Of a DNA stretch of 64,000 nt, positions 10,668 to 19,192 are shown one piece after another; positions within the stretch are counted from its first letter, which is position 1; each line of letters begins with the position of its first letter. Source of the DNA: Formosa agariphila KMM 3901 (GTDB lineage Bacteria > Bacteroidota > Bacteroidia > Flavobacteriales > Flavobacteriaceae); the NCBI RefSeq assembly GCF_000723205.1, contig NZ_HG315671.1, positions 4,123,507 through 4,187,506 of the forward strand, read 5' to 3'. The notes beneath the pieces were generated by a model. It saw nothing but the letters and a program-made list of their open reading frames with translations. It did not search any database and had not been told where the DNA came from. Both the position numbers and the translations under genes were made by a program.

Positions 10668-11360
10668 TTACACGTAATATTTTTTATATTCTTCTTTTAT
10701 GTACAATGTAATCTTTTTAGGTACAACAAATAAGGTAACGTAACACAAAATTAGCAGTGCTACCAAAGCTGAAGTTAGCACTAGTAATTTATATCCTGCA
10801 ATACTGTTTTCAATATCTAAAATTCTTGGAAAAAACTGAATAACAACGCTTGCCAAACCAGCCATACCCCCTAATCGACCAAGAACATCTTCGTACAGCC
10901 ATTTTTTACCAGTTTCTTTTTGCCTTTGTTTTACGGCCTTATTAATACGAAACACCTGAATTATATATATTAATACCAACAGACAAACTACAATAATTAA
11001 GGTATAATTAAAATAGGGTGTGTATCTTAAAATTAAATAGGTTGAGCACCATAAAGCCGTAGTAAATATAATTTTAGGAAGGGTAAAAAACTGCTTATAA
11101 ATAGCCCAAACAGCACTCCAATAGTGTTTATTTAATGCTTTAGATTTAGCCCATAAAATATCTTGAAAACCATAAATTCCAAATCTTTTAAATGCGAGAT
11201 TTAGAGCGTCACTAAAAGTACGCTGTGGATGTTCTTCCCACTGCGACTCAATATCATTTGCTAAATGATCTACGAGTTCTGTTTGCACATCGTAATGCTC
11301 GACAAAATGTTTACGCGTGAAGAGATACAACTCTTCTATTTGACCCTCAGAAACTTTCAT
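10668..11360 (-). CDS. membrane protein with N-terminal helical domain, paired with PadR regulator
   Basis: The 230-residue protein has a soluble helical domain of about 85 residues (VSEGQIEELYLFTRKHFVEH and onward), then four membrane helices at roughly residues 93-112, 115-135, 160-180 and 190-213. Its ATG lies 2 bases after the padR stop. The N-terminal part resembles the small domain found ahead of some PadR-linked permeases. It probably acts with the ABC exporter downstream. I cannot name a molecular function. Confidence 0.65.
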   Translation of the reverse strand: MKVSEGQIEELYLFTRKHFVEHYDVQTELVDHLANDIESQWEEHPQRTFSDALNLAFKRFGIYGFQDILWAKSKALNKHYWSAVWAIYKQFFTLPKIIFTTALWCSTYLILRYTPYFNYTLIIVVCLLVLIYIIQVFRINKAVKQRQKETGKKWLYEDVLGRLGGMAGLASVVIQFFPRILDIENSIAGYKLLVLTSALVALLILCYVTLFVVPKKITLYIKEEYKKYYV

Positions 11361-11362
11361 GA

Positions 11363-11695
11363 TTAGATTATTTTAGGATTAACCAATTGTTGCATGGTTT
11401 GTATATACCGCTCTAATTCCGATAATTTAGAGGCCGTTTCCTTCTCTCCAGCATCGGTTAATCTATAATACTTTCGCAATCTGTTATCTACTTTTACCAT
11501 TTCAACTTTTAATAAACCTTCAGACTCTAACTTATGCAATGCTGGGTACAAAGCACCTTCAGTTATACTTAATTCTCCGTTAGTTAACGTTTTTACTTTT
11601 TGAGTAATTTCATAACCATACATGCTATCTGTCTCTTTTAAGAGTTTTAAAATGATAGTAGTAAGACTGCCTTTATATAAATTTGAATTTGCCAT
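11363..11695 (-). CDS. PadR family transcriptional regulator
   Basis: The 110-residue winged-helix protein has the PadR pattern: GSLTTIILKLLKETDSMYGYEI, then ITEGALYPALHKLESEGLL and the wing RLRKYYRLTDAGE. It lacks the long C-terminal dimerisation domain, so it is of the short PadR-s2 type. It heads the minus-strand group padR - membrane protein - permease - ATPase and probably represses it until a ligand binds. The AT-rich 114-base gap to the divergent reductase gene must hold its promoter and operator; I see no clear dyad. Confidence 0.9.
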   Translation of the reverse strand: MANSNLYKGSLTTIILKLLKETDSMYGYEITQKVKTLTNGELSITEGALYPALHKLESEGLLKVEMVKVDNRLRKYYRLTDAGEKETASKLSELERYIQTMQQLVNPKII

Positions 11696-11786
11696 AACAT
11701 CATAAATATATATAAATTATCACATACATAAGATTCCAATGTATTATTTTTTTTCTTAATTATATTTATAAACCTTTTAGCTTCAC

Positions 11787-11794
11787 TAAATTTG
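11787..11794 (+). promoter_or_regulatory. -7 promoter element for the ferredoxin-type reductase
   Basis: TAAATTTG matches TAnnTTTG exactly and ends 15 bases before the ATG at 11810. No good -33 box is visible at the expected distance. Confidence 0.5.
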
Positions 11795-11809
11795 TAAAAA
11801 ATTACATCA

Positions 11810-12868
11810 ATGGCATTTCATAAACTTGCAATACAAAATATAAATAAAGAAACAGAAGCAGCTGTAACTATTAGTTTCGATGTTCCTTCTTTTCTAAAAG
11901 ATAAATTCAGCTTTAAAGCTGGGCAATACATTACTTTAAAAACCGAAATTAACGGTAACGAGGTGCGTAGAGACTACTCATTATGTTCATCTCCAAATAG
12001 CGGAGAATTACAGGTTGCTGTTAAAGCTGTAGAAGATGGATTATTCTCTAAATACGCAAATACAACACTAAAAGCAGGTGATAGCATTGAAGTTGCAGAA
12101 CCAAACGGACGCTTTATATTTGAGCCAGATGCTTCTAAAACCAGAACTGTTGCTGCATTTGCCGCAGGTAGTGGTATTACACCTATTATGAGTATTGCGA
12201 AAACCATTTTAGAAGAAGAACCAAACAGTCACTTTGTCCTGATCTACGGAAATAAAACCCCTAAAGACACTATCTTTTTCAACGAGTTATTAGCGCTTCA
12301 TAGCAAATACACCGAGCGTTTTTCTATACAAATGGTATTTAGTCAGTCGCAAGAAGACGACGCTATGTTTGGCCGAATTGAAAAAAGCACAGTGAATTTC
12401 TTATTGAAAAACACCTACAAACATTTAAAGATTGACACCTTTTATTTATGTGGACCAGAAGGCATGATTACCACGACAAAAGATGTGTTAAAAGATTTTG
12501 GTGTTGCTGAAGACGATATTAATTTCGAACTATTTACCACGCCAATTGCTACAGACGAAGAGGTTATTCCTGAAGCGGTAAGCGATGGTTCTACTGCTAT
12601 AAAAATTATTGTAGACGATGAAGAAGTTGAATTTGTAATGTCGCAAAAACAATCGATTCTTGAAGCGGCAATTGCTAAAGAAGTAGATGCTCCGTATTCT
12701 TGTCAAGGTGGAATTTGCAGTAGTTGTATTGCACGCGTTACCGAAGGTTCGGCGACCATGAGACAAAACAATATATTAACAGAAAAAGAGTTAGCAGAAG
12801 GCTTAGTATTAACATGTCAAGCACATCCTACTACACCAACAATAGTTGTAGATTACGATGACGTTTAA
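11810..12868 (+). CDS. FAD/2Fe-2S oxidoreductase (ferredoxin--NADP reductase type, PaaE-like)
   Basis: The 352-residue protein has three parts in order. The FAD domain has RDYS at residues 54-57. The NAD(P) domain has GSGITP at 120-125 and CGPEGM at 214-219. A C-terminal plant-type 2Fe-2S domain has Cys298, Cys303, Cys306 and Cys336. This is the architecture of PaaE and related reductases that pass electrons from NAD(P)H to oxygenases or desaturases. No paaABCD genes are nearby, so a phenylacetate role is not supported; a general electron-transfer role is more cautious. Its end overlaps the convergent GT9 gene by 4 bases. Confidence 0.88.
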   Translation: MAFHKLAIQNINKETEAAVTISFDVPSFLKDKFSFKAGQYITLKTEINGNEVRRDYSLCSSPNSGELQVAVKAVEDGLFSKYANTTLKAGDSIEVAEPNGRFIFEPDASKTRTVAAFAAGSGITPIMSIAKTILEEEPNSHFVLIYGNKTPKDTIFFNELLALHSKYTERFSIQMVFSQSQEDDAMFGRIEKSTVNFLLKNTYKHLKIDTFYLCGPEGMITTTKDVLKDFGVAEDDINFELFTTPIATDEEVIPEAVSDGSTAIKIIVDDEEVEFVMSQKQSILEAAIAKEVDAPYSCQGGICSSCIARVTEGSATMRQNNILTEKELAEGLVLTCQAHPTTPTIVVDYDDV

Positions 12869-13884
12869 ATCACCGATATAATTTTATTGACAATGGTTTC
12901 CGGAGCAATCGTTCCGGAAGCTTTTTCATATCCTTCTGGAAATTTATTTCCGTAAATTGAAGTTGGAATTAGCGGAAATTTTACTCTATCGGCCGTTAAA
13001 GCATAATCATCTGGTTGATTAAATGGTGCAAAGCCTGCAAACGGATGCGTTACACCCCAAATGGTAATTACTTTTTTACCCAACATAGCTGCCATATGGC
13101 CATTTCCAGAATCCATAGACAACATTACATCTAAATTAGAGATAATATCTAATTCTTCATTAAAATTTAATTGTCCAGCAAGATTGATTACTGCATTGTA
13201 TTTAGCTTGAAATCCGTTTAAAATTTCAACTTCCTTAGCACCACCTCCAAATAAGAATACTTTGTAATTTTTAGACAAGGTTTCAATAACAGTTTCCATC
13301 TGTTCTATCGGATACATTTTACTATCGTGAGCAGCAAACGGCGCAATACCAATCCATTTAGTGCCATGCCCACCCAATATAGCTTGCAATTTATCAGATA
13401 AAATTGATGGTTCTGGAAACGTGGGTTGAGATAAATCTATGGGAAAACCTAAATTATTAAAAACCTCAGCATAACGCGAAATAGTTGTTGGAAGTTGTTT
13501 AAAAACAGCTCCGCTTGTAAGCGCTTTCTTTTCACTTCTTCCTTTATCTATTTGAATAAAAGGCGTCCCTATAAAAAAAGCTTTCAGAATCTTAGAACGC
13601 AACACATTATGAATATCTGCAACAGCATCTATATTCTGTTTTTTAAGTGATTTCGAAAGTTTATACAATCCAAAAACACCTTTATGCACTCCATTTAAAT
13701 CGGCCGGAACAATACTTACCGCATCTAAATCTCGAAAAAAGGGTTCAAAAAAAGGGCGCGTTAAAACGGTGACTTTTAAGTTTGGGTATTGTGAAGTTAA
13801 TGCACGCAACACAGGTACAGACATAGCAACGTCTCCCATTGCCGAGAGACGTATAACTAATATATGATGTGTTTTTTTTGACAC
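12865..13884 (-). CDS. glycosyltransferase family 9 (heptosyltransferase-like)
   Basis: The 339-residue protein starts at GTG (13882-13884) with THHILVIRLSAMGDVAMSVPVLRAL, the GT9 N-terminal signature, and has a C-terminal sugar-nucleotide binding part with LSMDSGNGHMAAMLGKKVITIWGVTHP. GT9 enzymes add heptose or related sugars to the lipopolysaccharide core. It overlaps the end of the convergent reductase gene and lies just after a DUF4254 gene. It probably works in lipooligosaccharide core assembly; the sugar is unknown. Confidence 0.88.
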   Translation of the reverse strand: MSKKTHHILVIRLSAMGDVAMSVPVLRALTSQYPNLKVTVLTRPFFEPFFRDLDAVSIVPADLNGVHKGVFGLYKLSKSLKKQNIDAVADIHNVLRSKILKAFFIGTPFIQIDKGRSEKKALTSGAVFKQLPTTISRYAEVFNNLGFPIDLSQPTFPEPSILSDKLQAILGGHGTKWIGIAPFAAHDSKMYPIEQMETVIETLSKNYKVFLFGGGAKEVEILNGFQAKYNAVINLAGQLNFNEELDIISNLDVMLSMDSGNGHMAAMLGKKVITIWGVTHPFAGFAPFNQPDDYALTADRVKFPLIPTSIYGNKFPEGYEKASGTIAPETIVNKIISVI

Positions 13885-13905
13885 GAATTTAAAGAAAAAG
13901 TCTTC

Positions 13906-14514
13906 CTATTTTTGAGAACGTAACACAGGGTTAAGTTCGTCGTCGTTGTACATTTTCATTTGTTTATACACTTTCATGTATTTATCGCCAGAAGCGATGT
14001 CGTTCAATAAAGTATCTATAGCAGTCGATAAATCTACACGCTGTTCAAGAAGAATATCTAATTTCGTTTGGCAAGCTTTTCTATGAGCTTCAGAAGCATC
14101 TTCACGTGTAGCTTCTTCTTCCATATGATATACTTTTAAAGCCAAAATAGATAATCTATCTACACCCCAAGCTGGACTTTCGGTATTAATTGTAGCGTCT
14201 GCTTTTGGTGTCACAGCTTTGTATTCCTCTAAAAAATAACTATCGATGTACTCTACCATATCTGTACGATCTTGATTAGAAGCATCAATTTTACGTTTCA
14301 ATGTTAAAGCAGCAACAGGATCAATTTGTGGGTCACGAATAATATCTTCATAATGCCATTGCACAGTATCTATCCAACATTTTCTGTATAATAGATGTGC
14401 TAATAAATCGTCTTCTTTGCTATACGGATTAGAAAATTCCTGATCTACAGTATTTATAACGTGATAGGTATTTATAACCTCCTGAAATATAGTATTTGCT
14501 TTAGTTGTAAACAT
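13906..14514 (-). CDS. DUF4254 protein linked to GT9
   Basis: The 202-residue, mostly helical soluble protein starts MFTTKANTIFQEVINTYHVIN and has a conserved-looking centre ESPAWGVDRLSILALKVYHMEEEA. I recall this family as DUF4254, often next to GT9 genes in Bacteroidota. I chose ATG at 14514 over an upstream TTG at 14535 because that TTG is part of a perfect -7 promoter element (14533-14540) and would lie at or before the transcription start. It has no signal peptide. The function is unknown; a role in lipopolysaccharide core synthesis is suggested only by the neighbour. Confidence 0.8.
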   Translation of the reverse strand: MFTTKANTIFQEVINTYHVINTVDQEFSNPYSKEDDLLAHLLYRKCWIDTVQWHYEDIIRDPQIDPVAALTLKRKIDASNQDRTDMVEYIDSYFLEEYKAVTPKADATINTESPAWGVDRLSILALKVYHMEEEATREDASEAHRKACQTKLDILLEQRVDLSTAIDTLLNDIASGDKYMKVYKQMKMYNDDELNPVLRSQK

Positions 14515-14532
14515 GATTTTTATTTTAAAGTA

Positions 14533-14540
14533 CAAACCTA
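14533..14540 (-). promoter_or_regulatory. -7 promoter element for the DUF4254-GT9 pair
   Basis: On the minus strand TAGGTTTG matches TAnnTTTG exactly and ends 18 bases before the ATG at 14514. It decides the start codon of the gene, since the longer reading frame would begin inside it. Confidence 0.6.
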
Positions 14541-14671
14541 CATATATTTTTGTTAAACACCTTCATTTCACATTGTGTGCAGGTTCACGTTTAACAAAAT
14601 TTTAAATAGACAATACAAACGTAAATATACTCTTAATTAATTAACTTTACCAGACACCATAAAAGAGAACC

Positions 14672-15331
14672 ATGCAGATTCATAATTTATCTTTAGAAAA
14701 CACTATTTTAAATGTATTTATGTCAGAGTTACGAGATAAAACCATTCAAACCGACAATATGCGCTTTAGACGAAACATTGAACGTATTGGTGAAATTTTA
14801 GCTTACGAACTCAGTAAATCACTTCAGTTTAAAAAACAAAGTGTAGAAACACCTTTAGATTCAACCACTGTGAATTTACCAGAGAATGATATTGTTATTT
14901 GTTCTATTCTTCGAGCAGGAATACCACTGCATAACGGTTTATTAAATTATTTTGATGCGGCAGAAAACGCATTTATTTCTGCATACAGACAGCATAAATC
15001 GTCTCCAGAAAGTTTTGAAATTGTAGTTGAATATTTAGCTTGTCCGTCTTTAGAAAACAAAACTTTAATATTAGCCGACCCTATGCTTGCCACCGGACAA
15101 TCTATGGTTGCCACTTTTGAAGCTCTTAAACCTTTTGGAACACCTAAAGAAATTCATTTAGTTAGTGTTATTGGCGCACAGCAAGGCGTAGATTATGTTA
15201 ATAATCATTTTAATGAAGATACACATTTATGGATTTCAACTATAGATGAAAAATTAAATGAAAAAGGCTATATCGTACCAGGACTTGGTGATGCTGGAGA
15301 TTTATGTTTTGGCGAGAAACTCCAACAATAG
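14672..15331 (+). CDS. upp: uracil phosphoribosyltransferase
   Basis: The 219-residue protein makes UMP from uracil and PRPP in pyrimidine salvage. The PRPP loop DPMLATGQS is at residues 136-144, preceded by ICSILRAGIPLHNGL, and the uracil-binding C-terminal segment is PGLGDAGDLCFG. Length is a little above the usual 208-210. Its last 30 bases overlap the convergent DUF6427-like gene, so the two transcripts are antisense at their ends. A purine-rich AAAAGAGAA lies just before the ATG. Confidence 0.95.
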   Translation: MQIHNLSLENTILNVFMSELRDKTIQTDNMRFRRNIERIGEILAYELSKSLQFKKQSVETPLDSTTVNLPENDIVICSILRAGIPLHNGLLNYFDAAENAFISAYRQHKSSPESFEIVVEYLACPSLENKTLILADPMLATGQSMVATFEALKPFGTPKEIHLVSVIGAQQGVDYVNNHFNEDTHLWISTIDEKLNEKGYIVPGLGDAGDLCFGEKLQQ

Positions 15332-16243
15332 TAAGCCAAATGGCACGAAAATTAAGAGTCCAAGAAAAAGTTCTTTAAACCACTTATCTTGGATTGTTTC
15401 TAGGTAATTGGTAATAATAACAGCCAAAGGTGCAAATAAAAACAAAAATTCTCCACCTTCTTTTTTAGGAGATAAAATCATGATACTAAACGCTATTAGC
15501 GCAGCAACTAACACGACTTTATAAGCGGGTTTAAAGTCGTTCTTTTTAGATTTAATGGTCCGAATATAAAACACAGAGGACCAAATTCCGAAAGAAATTA
15601 ACAATGTAACTCCAATTATATACTGCAACGTATTGTAGGTATCGAACTCTAAACTTACACTAGGAAAAATATTTAAAGCTGTAAAAAAATCGTTGTATAC
15701 AATTATAGAATACGACACACCTAATATAAAAACAGCAGCCACACCCACAATTGGAATAATCCATTCTTTTAAATTATTATTAGAATGGAAAAATAAAGCG
15801 GCATAAATAAGACATATAAATAAAATTGACCAGAAGTAAAATAAAGAAGCAATTGCAATCCAAAACGCGGCATCTAACAACTTCTTTTTTACATGAAGTT
15901 GCGAACGCAGACTTAAAATGCGTCTTAAAGCCAAAAGAATAAAAAAGTTAGCATACACAATGTTATCGTTTAACATTGTTTGAGGCAAAGCCATTAAAAA
16001 TAAGGCATATAGCAGAATCTCATAACTGCTTTTCTGAGTTAATTTATTCTTACTCACCAAAAAATCTAGCACTAAAATAGAAGAAAAACTAGCCAAAAAC
16101 ACAAAGAAATATCTAACATAATGCGTAGATAAACCTGAGCCTTCTGCATACTTTAAATGCGCTATAAAAAATGTGGCTAAAGTAATTATAAAAACTACTA
16201 AAAAGTTTATTGGCTTAGATTTACTAAAAATACTTGTAATCAT
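15302..16243 (-). CDS. multi-pass membrane protein (DUF6427-like)
   Basis: The 313-residue protein has about eight to ten membrane helices. I place the start at ATG 16243 (MITSIFSKSKPINFLVVF); the longer GTG form to 16282 would add a charged segment that overlaps the promoter of the divergent small gene. I recall the family as DUF6427, encoded next to upp and purD in flavobacteria. No catalytic motif is apparent. The 3' end overlaps upp by 30 bases, tail to tail. Function unknown. Confidence 0.72.
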   Translation of the reverse strand: MITSIFSKSKPINFLVVFIITLATFFIAHLKYAEGSGLSTHYVRYFFVFLASFSSILVLDFLVSKNKLTQKSSYEILLYALFLMALPQTMLNDNIVYANFFILLALRRILSLRSQLHVKKKLLDAAFWIAIASLFYFWSILFICLIYAALFFHSNNNLKEWIIPIVGVAAVFILGVSYSIIVYNDFFTALNIFPSVSLEFDTYNTLQYIIGVTLLISFGIWSSVFYIRTIKSKKNDFKPAYKVVLVAALIAFSIMILSPKKEGGEFLFLFAPLAVIITNYLETIQDKWFKELFLGLLIFVPFGLLLLEFLAKT

Positions 16244-16263
16244 TAACTCTTTTTGTATTTTTG
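16234..16263 (+). promoter_or_regulatory. two-box promoter for the small DUF6341-like gene
   Basis: TTG at 16234-16236 and TATTTTTG at 16256-16263 are 19 bases apart, a full match to the Bacteroidota promoter pattern. The -33 box lies inside the first codons of the divergent DUF6427-like gene. The start codon is at 16284. Confidence 0.65.
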
Positions 16264-16283
16264 TTTGGTAAATATACCACACT

Positions 16284-16511
16284 ATGAAAGATTTTTTTTA
16301 CGCGATACAGGATTTATTTGTCAATGTATTGTTCGCTCCACTGGACGCTATTAGAGAACTTGAACTTACAAACTGGTTTGCAGCAAACGCACTATCTTGG
16401 GTTTTTATATTAATCGGTATGGGATTTTTCGTATACTGGATGCTTCAGCTAAAAAAGTTTAACGACAACAACGAAGAAGACAAAAGTATTTCTTCGCACT
16501 CTTTTCTATAA
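16284..16511 (+). CDS. small single-helix membrane protein (DUF6341-like)
   Basis: The 75-residue protein has an amphipathic N-terminus (MKDFFYAIQDLFVNVLFAPLDAIREL), one clear membrane helix at about residues 35-56 (ALSWVFILIGMGFFVYWML) and an acidic, polar tail. I recall such proteins as DUF6341 in flavobacteria, next to purD. It has its own promoter and ends 9 bases before the convergent purD stop. Function is unknown. Confidence 0.72.
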   Translation: MKDFFYAIQDLFVNVLFAPLDAIRELELTNWFAANALSWVFILIGMGFFVYWMLQLKKFNDNNEEDKSISSHSFL

Positions 16512-16533
16512 GTTCGATTTTTACAAATCGAAC
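16512..16533. terminator. hairpin at the convergent ends of the small membrane gene and purD
   Basis: GTTCGATTT at 16512-16520 pairs perfectly with AAATCGAAC at 16525-16533 around the loop TTAC. It overlaps the last codons of purD. The U-tracts are weak on both sides, so termination efficiency is uncertain, but the position between convergent stops fits a shared terminator. Confidence 0.5.
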
Positions 16534-17792
16534 CCTATATCTTTACGATAATACATCTTATCGAAATGTAGTTTTTCTATATTTTGATAAGATTTTTTTA
16601 TGGCTTCTTGATATGTATTTCCATAAGACGTCATTGCTAATACTCGACCGCCAGTAGTTACTACTTTTCCGTCTTTTAAATCTGCACCAGCATGAAAAGG
16701 AATGGAACCTTCAATATTTTCTAGACCTGTAATTTCTTTTCCTTTTTCGTAGGCTTCTGGATAGCCACCAGAAACAGTCATTACTGTAGTTGCAGCACGT
16801 TCGTCTATTTCTAAATCTATTTCATTTAAAGTACCATTTGCTACAGCTTGTAGTAATTCCACGAAATCATTTTTAAGTCTAGGTAAAACCACTTCGGTTT
16901 CTGGGTCTCCCATTCTTACGTTATATTCGATAACCATTGGGTCGTCTCCAACTTTTATTAAACCAATAAACACAAACCCTTTATATGGTAAATTATCTTT
17001 AATTAAACCTTCAATTGTAGGTTTTACGATACGTGTTTCAATTTTTTCTAAAAACTCATCTGTAGCAAAAGGCACTGGAGACACGGCTCCCATTCCACCT
17101 GTATTTAAACCGGTATCGCCTTCCCCAATACGTTTGTAATCTTTTGCAGTTGGCAATACTTTATAGTTGGTTCCATCGGTTAACACGAAACAACTTAACT
17201 CGATGCCGTCTAAGAATTCTTCAATCACCACTTTAGTGCTTGCTGCTCCAAATTTAGAATCGACTAACATCGCTTTTAATTCGTCTTTAGCTTCATCTAA
17301 ATCACTTAAAATTAGTACACCTTTTCCGGCTGCTAGTCCATCAGCTTTTAATACATACGGTGCTGTTAAGGTTTCTAAAAACGCATACCCCTCTTCTACA
17401 TTCGATTTATTAAAACTTTTGTAAGCAGCAGTTGGAATGTTATGTCTAAATAAAAATTCTTTAGCAAATTCCTTACTACCTTCTAATTCTGCAGCAGCTT
17501 TTTCTGGTCCGATAACAGCAACATGCTTTAATTTATCATCATTTAAGAAAAAATCATGAACCCCTTGTACTAAAGGATCTTCGGGCCCCACGACAACCAT
17601 ATCTATATTATTTTCTAAAACTAAGTTTTTAATAGCTTCAAAATCGGTTACACCTATTGCAACGTTCTCTGCGATAGCAGCAGTTCCCGAGTTACCCGGA
17701 GCTACAAAAAGTTTTTTACATAATGGACTTTGAGAAATTTTCCAAGCAAAAGTATGTTCTCTTCCGCCAGAACCTAGAATTAAAATTGTCAT
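16521..17792 (-). CDS. purD: phosphoribosylamine--glycine ligase
   Basis: This 423-residue ATP-grasp enzyme makes glycinamide ribonucleotide, step 2 of purine synthesis. The N-terminus is MTILILGSGGREHTFAWK, with VVGPEDPLVQG in the first domain, ATP-grasp segments PYVLKADGLAAGKGVLI and EYNVRMGDPETEVVLP, and NTGGMGAVSP. I chose ATG at 17792; an upstream in-frame TTG at 17813 lies inside a perfect -7 promoter element and would add 7 non-conserved residues. It stands alone, away from other pur genes. Confidence 0.96.
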   Translation of the reverse strand: MTILILGSGGREHTFAWKISQSPLCKKLFVAPGNSGTAAIAENVAIGVTDFEAIKNLVLENNIDMVVVGPEDPLVQGVHDFFLNDDKLKHVAVIGPEKAAAELEGSKEFAKEFLFRHNIPTAAYKSFNKSNVEEGYAFLETLTAPYVLKADGLAAGKGVLILSDLDEAKDELKAMLVDSKFGAASTKVVIEEFLDGIELSCFVLTDGTNYKVLPTAKDYKRIGEGDTGLNTGGMGAVSPVPFATDEFLEKIETRIVKPTIEGLIKDNLPYKGFVFIGLIKVGDDPMVIEYNVRMGDPETEVVLPRLKNDFVELLQAVANGTLNEIDLEIDERAATTVMTVSGGYPEAYEKGKEITGLENIEGSIPFHAGADLKDGKVVTTGGRVLAMTSYGNTYQEAIKKSYQNIEKLHFDKMYYRKDIGFDL

Positions 17793-17810
17793 ATTACTTA
17801 TAGTTTGAAG

Positions 17811-17818
17811 CAAAAATA
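17811..17818 (-). promoter_or_regulatory. -7 promoter element for purD
   Basis: On the minus strand TATTTTTG matches TAnnTTTG and ends 18 bases before the purD ATG. It argues against the longer TTG start. Confidence 0.55.
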
Positions 17819-17874
17819 ATTGCTTTTAAGCTTAAAAAATAATTATTTTACAAAAACATATACCACATCGTCTT

Positions 17875-19185
17875 TTGAAGATATTTAATCTTAGTTTACA
17901 ATTTAATGGTTTCCCGCTAAAGGATGCAAAAGAGACGATTTCTAAAATTCAGAAATTAAGTGAAATTGAATTTGAAAACTATTTAAATTCAAGAAAAAAA
18001 GAGATCCTCCAACACCATTTAAATCACAATCCGTTTTACAATTCTTTCGGAAAGGATATAGATTTAAATAACTGGAATTCTGTTCCTGTTATGACGAAAC
18101 GCGATTTACAGCAACCTCTAGAAAATCGTCTTTCAGAAGGTTATACGCTTAAAAATGTCTATATAAACAAAACATCTGGTTCTTCTGGAGATCCTTTTGT
18201 GTTTGCTAAAGATAAAACCTGTCACGCATTAACTTGGGCAGAGATACAAAATCGATTTGGTTGGTATGGTATCGATTTTAACAGCGCTTTACAAGCCCGC
18301 TTTTATGGAATTCCACTAGATAAATTTGGGTATTACAAAGAGCACCTAAAAGATAAACTAAGTAACCGCTACCGGTTTTCTATTTTCGATTTGAGTGATA
18401 CTGCCTTAGAAAATTACCTAAACGTTTTTAAAACGAAACCGTTCGACTATATAAACGGCTACACTAGCGCCATTGTACAATTTGCTAAATATTTAAAATC
18501 GAAAAATCTTATTTTAAACACGGTGTGTCCCACTTTAAAATGCTGTGTGGTCACATCGGAAATGCTTTTTCCTGACGATAAACTACTTTTACAACATCAA
18601 TTTGGAGTTCCAGTAATTAACGAATACGGCGCATCGGAATTAGATTTAATTGCCTTTCAGAACCCAGAAGATATTTGGCAAGCCAATAGCGACACGCTTT
18701 TTATTGAAGTTTTAGATGATAAAAATTTACCTTTACCCTACGGGCAAGAAGGACGAATTGTAATTACTTCTCTTTACAACAAAGCACATCCTTTTATTCG
18801 GTACGATTTAGGTGATATTGGAATTCTATCCAAAACCAGCACTTTACAAAAACCTGTTTTAGAAAAACTGCTGGGAAGAACAAATGATATGGCTATCTTG
18901 TCAAGCGGTAAACGCGCAGCGGGATTAACGTTTTATTACATTACAAAAGCTATTATTGAAGACGATGGCAATGTAAAAGAGTTTATTATTACCCAAGAAA
19001 CCAAATCTACATTTAAGATAGATTACGTTGGAAATATGGAAATTTCTGAAGACAAACAACAGGCAATAATTTCAGAAATGAAACGCTACTTGGAAAGCGG
19101 ACTAATTATACATTTTGAAAAGCATAAGGCTTTAAAACGTTCTAAAAGTGGCAAACTAAAGCAATTTAAGTCTTTGGTAAAATAA
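17875..19185 (+). CDS. PaaK/CapK-like adenylate-forming enzyme
   Basis: The 436-residue protein belongs to the phenylacetate-CoA ligase/CapK group of ANL adenylating enzymes. The nucleotide loop TSGSSGDP is at residues 100-107, with INEYGASELDLIAF, PFIRYDLGDIG and LLGRTNDMAIL further on. The start is TTG at 17875; no nearby in-frame ATG fits. It lies 7 bases before wecB, so it is probably part of the polysaccharide locus, where CapK-like enzymes occur often. It may activate an acyl or amino-acid group for sugar decoration; substrate unknown. Confidence 0.82.
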   Translation: MKIFNLSLQFNGFPLKDAKETISKIQKLSEIEFENYLNSRKKEILQHHLNHNPFYNSFGKDIDLNNWNSVPVMTKRDLQQPLENRLSEGYTLKNVYINKTSGSSGDPFVFAKDKTCHALTWAEIQNRFGWYGIDFNSALQARFYGIPLDKFGYYKEHLKDKLSNRYRFSIFDLSDTALENYLNVFKTKPFDYINGYTSAIVQFAKYLKSKNLILNTVCPTLKCCVVTSEMLFPDDKLLLQHQFGVPVINEYGASELDLIAFQNPEDIWQANSDTLFIEVLDDKNLPLPYGQEGRIVITSLYNKAHPFIRYDLGDIGILSKTSTLQKPVLEKLLGRTNDMAILSSGKRAAGLTFYYITKAIIEDDGNVKEFIITQETKSTFKIDYVGNMEISEDKQQAIISEMKRYLESGLIIHFEKHKALKRSKSGKLKQFKSLVK

Positions 19186-19192
19186 TAAAAAC

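Noticed and set aside
12530-12766. 78-codon minus-strand frame inside the reductase gene
   Set aside because: It is the antisense of the well-conserved 2Fe-2S domain and shows no protein-like features.
11810-12868. Assignment of the reductase as PaaE of phenylacetate degradation
   Set aside because: The domain order fits, but no paaABCD or other catabolic gene is nearby and the CapK-like enzyme belongs to the glycan locus.
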